Positions 60,200 to 64,000 of a DNA stretch of 64,000 bases are shown here, piece by piece; within the stretch, counting starts at the first letter, position 1; every line of letters begins with the position of its first letter. Below the pieces are notes generated by a model. The model ran no database searches and was not told the DNA's origin. It saw only the letters and a list, made by a program, of their open reading frames with translations. The DNA comes from Pipra filicauda (Eukaryota; Chordata; Aves; Passeriformes; Pipridae). The translations under genes and the position numbers were made by a program. The stretch lies in assembly GCF_003945595.2 (NCBI RefSeq), contig NW_024103696.1:1674001-1738000 (forward strand), in the 5' to 3' direction.

Positions 60200-61653
60200 G
60201 ACAGGTAATAACGACTGAAGTGTTTCTGAAACCACTTGGCCTCTGGAAGTTACAGTCTTACAGAATACAAACAAGCAATGGGAGTTGAAACGCGATTATC
60301 CAGACAGGGAAAAAAAAACAAACAATAAAACCCAAAATCTCCTACAACTATAAGTTTCTACAAACAAATAAAATATTTCAGCTTAAAATAACCTCCATCT
60401 TGGGTATTCCAAACCAAGAAGAAATTAAATGCTGTTGGCCAATTATTGTTTTAGATAACTTATTTATCAACAAAAGGTGTGCTAATAATTTTCTGTTATT
60501 TTGCGGACAATATTTGTAATAAGTTGCAGCTTCCTATACCTGTTCTCCCACTTTTGGGTATTTTTCTGACTCCTATAGTGCCTATTGAATTGTAGTAAAG
60601 TTGGATTTTAAGTTCAAATAGCTGTGCTGGCAATCTATCTCACTATCACCTGTTCCTGACATACTGAGAGATGAAAGTAATTTATATGGATTTATAATAA
60701 AACAAAAAATGCAACTACCACAGAAATCGTGCCATGGTTTTTTTATATTTCACCCACCTGCTCAGTAAGTGGGAGATAATGCTTCAAGAATTTGATGAAT
60801 GGAAATCAGATTCTCTTCTAGTCAAACAGTGCTTTTGGACACCAAATCTATGTAATTCCCAACTATACACCGTCTGGATGATGGATAATGCCAAATTATT
60901 GGTCATATTTTATGTCCCCAGTGTTACAACACAGAAATGAGTGAACTAGGAAAATACCCAGAGATTCAAGTTGCATATTTTCCTCTCAGGTCTACCCATG
61001 CACAAGGAGATAGAGAGTTACCTCTTCACATTGTTAACTGTATCATTTCACAGGTACCAACAGATTTATCCCAGATGTTGTGCTGCCGTCAGCATGACTG
61101 CCATGTCTACTCTCTGCCACCTCTCTTGAGATGCATTGGTAAAGGATTCTAGCACTTATATATAGTTACAAAGACAGCATAAGGGCTGCTTTCAAACCAG
61201 TGATGTCTGTCAGAGGCAAAATGAATAATCTTCATAAATTCATTATTAAAATGCTTTTAAAATTATAAATCTGCTCTCTTATACTTTCTATCTATGTCTG
61301 TTTTCCTGATTATTATTTTGTTACTGTTTCTTATTTTGAAGACTATGAGACAATCAAATCCACACTACATTAAAATATTAGGTTAAAATATTTGCCAGGA
61401 AGCAAAGGAGACTGCAAAATGAAACCACGCATCTGTTTCAAAGTACCAGGAATATTACGTATGGTATAAGAACAAGAAAGTGTTATAAAGCCATTTAATA
61501 CTTTTCCTTGTGTAGTTAAAATTTCCAAATTAGGCTGAAGTCAAGATATACAAGAATCCATTGAAACCAACATTGTTTAGCACCCACACAAAAAAGACAC
61601 TTTCCAAAAGAAAATTAAAGTTTCAGTAAGTCAGAGAAAAAGAACCTAATGAA
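60200..61653. other. AT-rich non-coding sequence, no gene seen
   Basis: Short frames only; nothing recognised. Confidence 0.5.
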
Positions 61654-63340
61654 TCATAGAATCATTAAGGTTAAAAAAAGACCTCCGAGATCGAGTTCAC
61701 AACACCAAATAAACCATAGCACTAAGTGCCACACCTGATCATTTCATCTATACTTCCAGGGATGGTGACTCCATCACTTCCGTGGGCAGCCCACTGCAAT
61801 GCTTAGTCAGTCTTTCAGTGAAGAAATTCTTCCCGGCGTCCAGCCTGAACCTCCTCTAGTGCAGTTTGAGGCCATTTCCTCTTGACCTGTCACTAGTTGC
61901 CTGAGAGAAGAGACCGACTCCCACCTGGCTACAACCTCCTTTCAGATTATTGAAGAGAGCAATAAGGTCTCCTCTGAGTGTCCTTTTCTCCAGGCTAAAA
62001 ACCTCAACTCCCTCAGCCACTCCTCATAGGACTTACTCTCTAGACCCTTCACCAGCTTTGTTGCCCTTCTCTGGACACATTCCAGCACCTCAATGTCTTT
62101 CTCGCAGTGAGGGGCCCAGAACTGGACACAGGACTCGAGGTGTGGCCTTGTCGGTGCCAAGTACAGGGGGCCTTCCCTAGTCCTGCTTTCCACACGATTT
62201 CTAATACAGGCCAAGTGGCATTAGCTTTCTTGGCTACCTGGGCACACTGCTGGCTCATGTTCAGCCAGCTGTTGACCAGCACCCCCAGGTCCTTTTCCAC
62301 TGGACCACTTTCCGTCCACTTTTCCCCCAGCCTTTAGCACTGCATGGGGTTGTTGTGACCCAAGTACAGAATGTGTCACTTGGCCTTGTTGAACCTCATA
62401 CTGTTGGCCTCAGGCCATTGATCCAGCCTGTCCAGATCCCTTCCTACCTTCCAGCAGATCAACACTCCTGCCCAACTTAGTGTCATCTGCAAACTGACTG
62501 AAGGTGGCTTTGATCCCCTCATCCAGACCATCAATAAAGATATTAAACAGAAGTAGTCTCAGTACTGAGCCCTGAGGAACTGCACTAGTGACCATCTGCC
62601 AGCTGGATGTGGCACCATTTACCACCACTCTCTGGGCCCAGCCATCCACCCAATTTTTAACCCAGGAAAGAACACCAAGGCATGGGCTGCCAGCTTCTCC
62701 CAGATAATGCCATGGAAGACAGTATCAAAGGCTTTACTGAAGTTCAGATAGACTAAACCCACAACCTGTCCCTCATGACTCAGTGAGTCACCTGGTCATA
62801 AAAACAGCTGAGGCTGGTCAAGCTGAGCCTGCCTTTCCTAAATCCATACTGACTGGGGCTGATCCCCTGTCTACCCTGTAGTGGACTCAACATGATCTGT
62901 TCCACAACTTTCCCTAGCATCGAGGCCGGGCTGATAGGCCTGCAGTTTCCCAGATCCTACTTCTGATCCTTCTTGTAGGTGGGTGTCACATCAGCTGACC
63001 TGCAGTCATCTAGGACCTCCCTGGTTAGTCAACACTGATGATAAATGATGGAGAATGGCTTGGTGAGCTCTTCCACCAGCTGCCTCAGTGCCCTCGGGTG
63101 AATCCCATGCAACCCCATAGACTTGTGAGTGTCTGAGTGGCACAGCAAGCCACTAACTACTTCCTTCTGGATTGCAGGGGGTCTATTCTGCTTCCCATCC
63201 CTGTCTACCAGCTCAGGGTCTGGTTGCCCTGAGGATAACCAGTCTTTCTGTTAAAGATTGAAGTAAAGAAGGCATTAAATACCTCATCCATGGTGAAAAT
63301 GTTCCCTCTTGCAGACTCCTTTACGCTATACAGGGTATAC
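61654..63340 (-). mobile_element. CR1 LINE, minus strand, long copy with RT core
   Basis: The longest CR1 stretch that appears contiguous in the window. The inverted 3' end is at about 61654 (GAATCATAGAATCATTAAGG). Upstream on the minus strand come the C-terminal region (frame 61942-62214, [20 protein letters not shown]) and the RT palm in frame 62410-62649, with VPQGSVL at 62569-62580 and the intact catalytic FADD at 62482-62493. Finger-side RT sequence then runs to about 63340, where it is truncated. Frameshifts separate the pieces, so no functional ORF2 remains. The endonuclease is missing. Confidence 0.9.
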
Positions 63341-64000
63341 AGCTGTAGGGAAAAGTACGGTACAACAATTCTTTAATAGGCTGCACTCACATAGCTTTTA
63401 AAGAGAATATCTATAGGGGGAGTGTCCCCGCATATTAGCTGGATGTATTTCACTGCAATAAATTACTGAGAATATGTGGAATCATTTCTGGTTAATAAAC
63501 AAGATCAGATAGGTTTTGAATATTAAAATGAATTTTGTATTTGTCCCTACGTTTTGGCATATCTGTTCTTTACAATCTGAGAAATGCCAATAGGCATTTG
63601 TATGGCTTTGCTTTCACTTGTTGCAAGAATTCATCTACAGTCATCTATTCAAAGGCCAAACTGCAAGTCAACTTCATCTCTCACATATTCTGACATAAAT
63701 AAAGAATATAAGCTGAAGTCTCTACAAATATAGTTTCACTCCACATTCACATTTTGGATGCTATGCCATGATCTGTCTTTGGAATTTCTCACTTGAAACA
63801 GGCAGCAGATTCTACAGTGCCTTTTGGTCTAGGTAATCTCTCTGATATATACGTCTGCTATTCTTTTAAGATCAACCTTATGAGTCTGTGTCATCCACCT
63901 AAAGCTTAAGAAATATGCTTAAACAAACTCTGTTTCTGAGTTTTGTTGCCTAAAACATTTAGATGGGTGGTTTATGCTACTTAAAAGTAAATAAATAACG
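63341..64000. other. Non-coding sequence to the window end
   Basis: AT-rich. A slightly LTR-like stretch (TAGGGGGAGTGTCCCC near 63414, AATAAATTAC near 63458) has no definable ends. No gene seen. Confidence 0.45.

Overview
This is animal nuclear DNA, most likely from a bird. No bacterial-style operons, RNA genes or confident host exons are visible. The evidence for a bird is the repeat content: many 5'-truncated CR1 LINE copies on both strands, some ending in the ATTCTATG-type CR1 tail; an ERVL provirus without env; several LTR families of avian type; and two copies of an RTE-like non-LTR retrotransposon. RTE elements (AviRTE) are known only from some bird lineages (recalled knowledge), so this may narrow the host, but I cannot name a species. 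Most of the rest is AT-rich, stop-rich sequence that looks intronic or intergenic. 

Layout: 1-3185 AT-rich DNA with old CR1 fragments, a GC-richer repeat-like block (about 690-1110) and a 131-bp internally deleted LTR (1444-1574). 3186-3946 CR1 3' end followed by a long TATATG microsatellite. 5460-7283 RTE copy 1, decayed. 16985-17623 CR1. 19740-20530 CR1 endonuclease region, minus strand. 23015-26372 a pile of at least four LTR or ERV pieces. 29227-29719 two related LTRs joined tail to tail at one primer-binding site. 31486-37015 a minus-strand ERVL provirus with gag, protease, RT, RNase H, integrase and 3' LTR, truncated at its 5' end. 40859-43100 LTR plus a deleted CR1. 44170-45135 an LTR-like block. 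49949-51047 RTE copy 2, 5'-truncated but with an unbroken reading frame. 51301-52138 CR1. 59442-59891 a solo LTR with a perfect 5-bp target duplication. 60018-63340 two CR1 copies. 

No genes here work together as a host system; the coding content is retroelement machinery at different stages of decay. The most unusual object is the inverted LTR pair at 29227-29719. Both outer ends are U3 (TG) ends, near-identical 6-bp direct repeats flank the whole unit, and the centre is a near-palindromic lysine-tRNA primer-binding site. It looks like one integration of a head-to-head strong-stop DNA dimer, a structure I do not recognise as described. The second notable object is RTE copy 2, which has a clean reading frame, a UUCG-loop hairpin and an ATGAC tail.
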